In this document: positions 62,495 through 64,000 of the stretch, in pieces
Position numbering within the stretch: position 1 is the stretch's first letter
How the letters are laid out: each line of letters begins with the position of its first letter
Assembly: GCF_000690905.1 (NCBI RefSeq)
Contig: NZ_JMCL01000010.1
Location: forward strand, 62,001-126,000
DNA from: Pseudomonas sp. Ant30-3
GTDB taxonomy: Bacteria; Pseudomonadota; Gammaproteobacteria; Pseudomonadales; Pseudomonadaceae
Direction: 5' to 3'
DNA: 64,000 nt
Notes under the pieces: generated by a model
What the model was told of the DNA's origin: nothing
What the model saw: only the letters and a program-made list of their open reading frames with translations
Database searches by the model: none
Position numbers and translations under genes: made by a program

Positions 62495-63424
62495 GTGGCC
62501 AAACACAATTTCAACGATCTGCTGGCCTTTGTGACCGTGGCGCGCGTAGGCAGCTTCACCCGCGCGGCGGTTCAACTTGAGGTGACCCAATCAGCAGTGA
62601 GTCAGGTGGTTTCAGCCCTGGAAGCGCGTCTGAAAATTCGCTTGCTCACCCGCACCACCCGCAGCGTTTCTTTGACTGCGGCGGGTGAGCGGCTGCTGTC
62701 TGCGGTGGGCCATCGCTTTGATGAAATCGAAGCGGAAGTGGAAGCCTTGACCGAGTTGCGCGACAAGCCGGCCGGCACGGTGCGAATTACCTGCGGTGAC
62801 AACATCATCAAGGCCACGCTGCTCCCCAAGCTGACGCCACTGCTGCAGAAGTACCCGGATATCAAGCTGGAATTCGACATCAACTATGGCTTTCGCGATA
62901 TCGTCGCCGACCGCTTCGACGCCGGCGTGCGCTTCAGTGACACGGTGGCCCAGGACATGATTGCCGTGCCCATTGGCCCGGCCATACGAATGGCCGTCGT
63001 GGCAGCACCGAGCTACTTTGCCCGGCACCCCGCCCCTGAACACCCTCGGGATCTGGCAGCCCATCGCTGCATCGACATACGGTTCCCCACCTATGACGGC
63101 ACGGACGCGTGGGAATTCGAACGCCAGGGCAAGAAGCTGAAGGTGCGGGTCGCGGGCCAATTGGTATTCAACACCACCACTCATATCGCCGATGCAGCGG
63201 CCAGCGGGCTGGGCATCGCTTACCTGCCGGAGGACGAGTTTGCCCCGCTACTGGCTCAAGGGCGGCTGGTTCGGGTGCTGGAAGACTGGTGTGAGCCGTT
63301 CAGCGGTTTTCACCTGTACTACCCCAGCCGCCGGCAACCCTCCCAGGCATTTTCGCTGGTGGTTGAAGCGTTACGGGTGGATCGTCTGCCACCCGATGTC
63401 AGCCTGAGCGCCACGGATGCGTGA
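62495..63424 (+). CDS. LysR family regulator
   Basis: 309 residues, GTG start at 62495 with GGAG 10 nt upstream. The HTH is FNDLLAFVTVARVGSFTRAA and SAVSQVVSALEARLKIRLLT. The substrate domain has RDIVADRFDAGVRFSDTVAQ, with AGVR marking the large PA2877/DgdR-type group, and a full C-terminus. The remnant at 52532 is a relative of this domain. It is divergent from the Cys-type hydrolase gene. Confidence 0.88.
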   Translation: MAKHNFNDLLAFVTVARVGSFTRAAVQLEVTQSAVSQVVSALEARLKIRLLTRTTRSVSLTAAGERLLSAVGHRFDEIEAEVEALTELRDKPAGTVRITCGDNIIKATLLPKLTPLLQKYPDIKLEFDINYGFRDIVADRFDAGVRFSDTVAQDMIAVPIGPAIRMAVVAAPSYFARHPAPEHPRDLAAHRCIDIRFPTYDGTDAWEFERQGKKLKVRVAGQLVFNTTTHIADAAASGLGIAYLPEDEFAPLLAQGRLVRVLEDWCEPFSGFHLYYPSRRQPSQAFSLVVEALRVDRLPPDVSLSATDA

Positions 63425-63436
63425 CGATCACAACAC

Positions 63437-64000
63437 CTACTGAATCACCCTCGCGAACACCGCTCTGTCCACATTCCCGCCGGACAAAATCACCGCCACT
63501 CGTTTGCCTTTGGCGGTATCCGGTTCCTGCATCAGCGCTGCGAGTGCCGCGGCACCGGCGCCTTCGACAAGATTATGCGTGTCGGTGTAATACACGCGCA
63601 TGGCTTCGGCGATCTGGCTGTCGCTGACCGAAACGATTCGCGCCGCGCCGCGGCTGTAAATAGCCAACGCTTCCGGGATGGGCCTGCGCACCGCGAGCCC
63701 GTCTGCAAAAGTATTCGCCGAAGCGGTTTCGCAAATCTCGCCTGACTCGAATGACAGTTTCGCCGCCGCTGCCGCCTCGGAAACAACGCCCACTACTTCA
63801 GTTTTCAAGCCCAATACATCGCGGACTGCGATCACTGCGCAAATCCCCGAGCCACAGCCGATCGGCACGTACACGGTGTCCAGATCCGGCGCTGCTTCAA
63901 ACAGCTCCAGCGCATAGGTCGCCACGCCCTTGACCAGCTCAGTGTGGAACGGGGGCACCAGGAACAGGCCATGCACTTGCGCCAGTCGTGCTGCCTCTTC
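63437..64000 (-). CDS. Threonine dehydratase-like PLP enzyme (5' end missing)
   Basis: The last 187 residues of a fold-type II PLP enzyme, open to the right edge. Visible landmarks are FLVPPFHTELVKGVATYALE, the PLP-phosphate loop VPIGCGSGICAVIAV, and the C-terminal VEGAGAAALAALMQEP with ILSGGNVD. These fit serine/threonine dehydratases of the IlvA catabolic type without an ACT domain. The catalytic Lys lies in the missing N-terminal part. Alternatives are diaminopropionate ammonia-lyase or a racemase of the same fold. The gene is convergent with the LysR gene, 12 bp between stops. Confidence 0.87.
   Translation of the reverse strand, partial: EEAARLAQVHGLFLVPPFHTELVKGVATYALELFEAAPDLDTVYVPIGCGSGICAVIAVRDVLGLKTEVVGVVSEAAAAAKLSFESGEICETASANTFADGLAVRRPIPEALAIYSRGAARIVSVSDSQIAEAMRVYYTDTHNLVEGAGAAALAALMQEPDTAKGKRVAVILSGGNVDRAVFARVIQ

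Overview
The window is chromosomal DNA of a Pseudomonas of the fluorescens/putida type. This is inferred from: a DUF2790 protein (a small family essentially confined to Pseudomonas); pseudomonad REP palindromes at 19.5-19.7 kb and 33.7-33.8 kb; and close matches, as I recall the families, to Pseudomonas proteins (Cif epoxide hydrolase, XenA, a PsmE-type alginate epimerase, CynR/CynS/CynT). No rRNA, tRNA, CRISPR array or intact insertion sequence was seen. Both window edges cut a gene: a DoxX-like gene on the left and a threonine-dehydratase-like gene on the right.

Layout. 0-5.5 kb: TetR and LysR regulators with small redox or detoxification genes, namely an SDR-cif operon with a divergent TetR, and an azoreductase. 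5.8-8.0 kb: a Fic protein followed by a thymidylate-kinase-like P-loop kinase. 8.1-10.4 kb: a membrane-anchored eight-heme cytochrome with TPRs. 10.8-14.4 kb: SDR, AzlCD and NhaA. 15.0-25.3 kb: a complete type I secretion operon (ABC, HlyD, TolC) facing its probable substrate, a 1871-residue RTX mannuronan C5-epimerase with an embedded esterase domain. 25.6-26.2 kb: a 5'-truncated zeta toxin and a 56-codon partner gene. 26.3-32.5 kb: a five-gene catabolic operon (SDR, MFS, split transketolase, esterase-type hydrolase) with a divergent LysR and a clear terminator.

32.5-50.4 kb: an EEP nuclease/phosphatase-fold protein, AraC regulators, a tyrosine phosphatase fused to an autotransporter barrel, a DUF417 protein, glutathione reductase, CynR, a GST, two tandem LysR paralogues, a DJ-1 protein with a PNPOx/ferredoxin-reductase/2Fe-2S fusion, and the cyanate genes (cynS, DUF2790, cynT), which lie about 6.5 kb from cynR. 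50.5-64 kb is more mosaic. It has a LysR fragment joined directly to an oprB fragment, xenA with an ArsR regulator, and a MerR-CMD pair under a promoter with the 19-bp spacer typical of MerR control. It also has an AT-richer diguanylate cyclase, a broken glycine-zipper gene, about 1.1 kb without recognisable genes, and a run of exported proteins from normally cytosolic families (two carboxymuconolactone-decarboxylase types, a cyclophilin-like protein and a DLH-like hydrolase).

The main themes are electrophile, xenobiotic and oxidative-stress handling under many local regulators, alginate modification through a dedicated secretion system, and small catabolic operons. The best candidates for something undescribed are the Fic-kinase pair, the non-phosphorylated-substrate transketolase operon, the phosphatase autotransporter, and the exported CMD/cyclophilin/hydrolase cluster.
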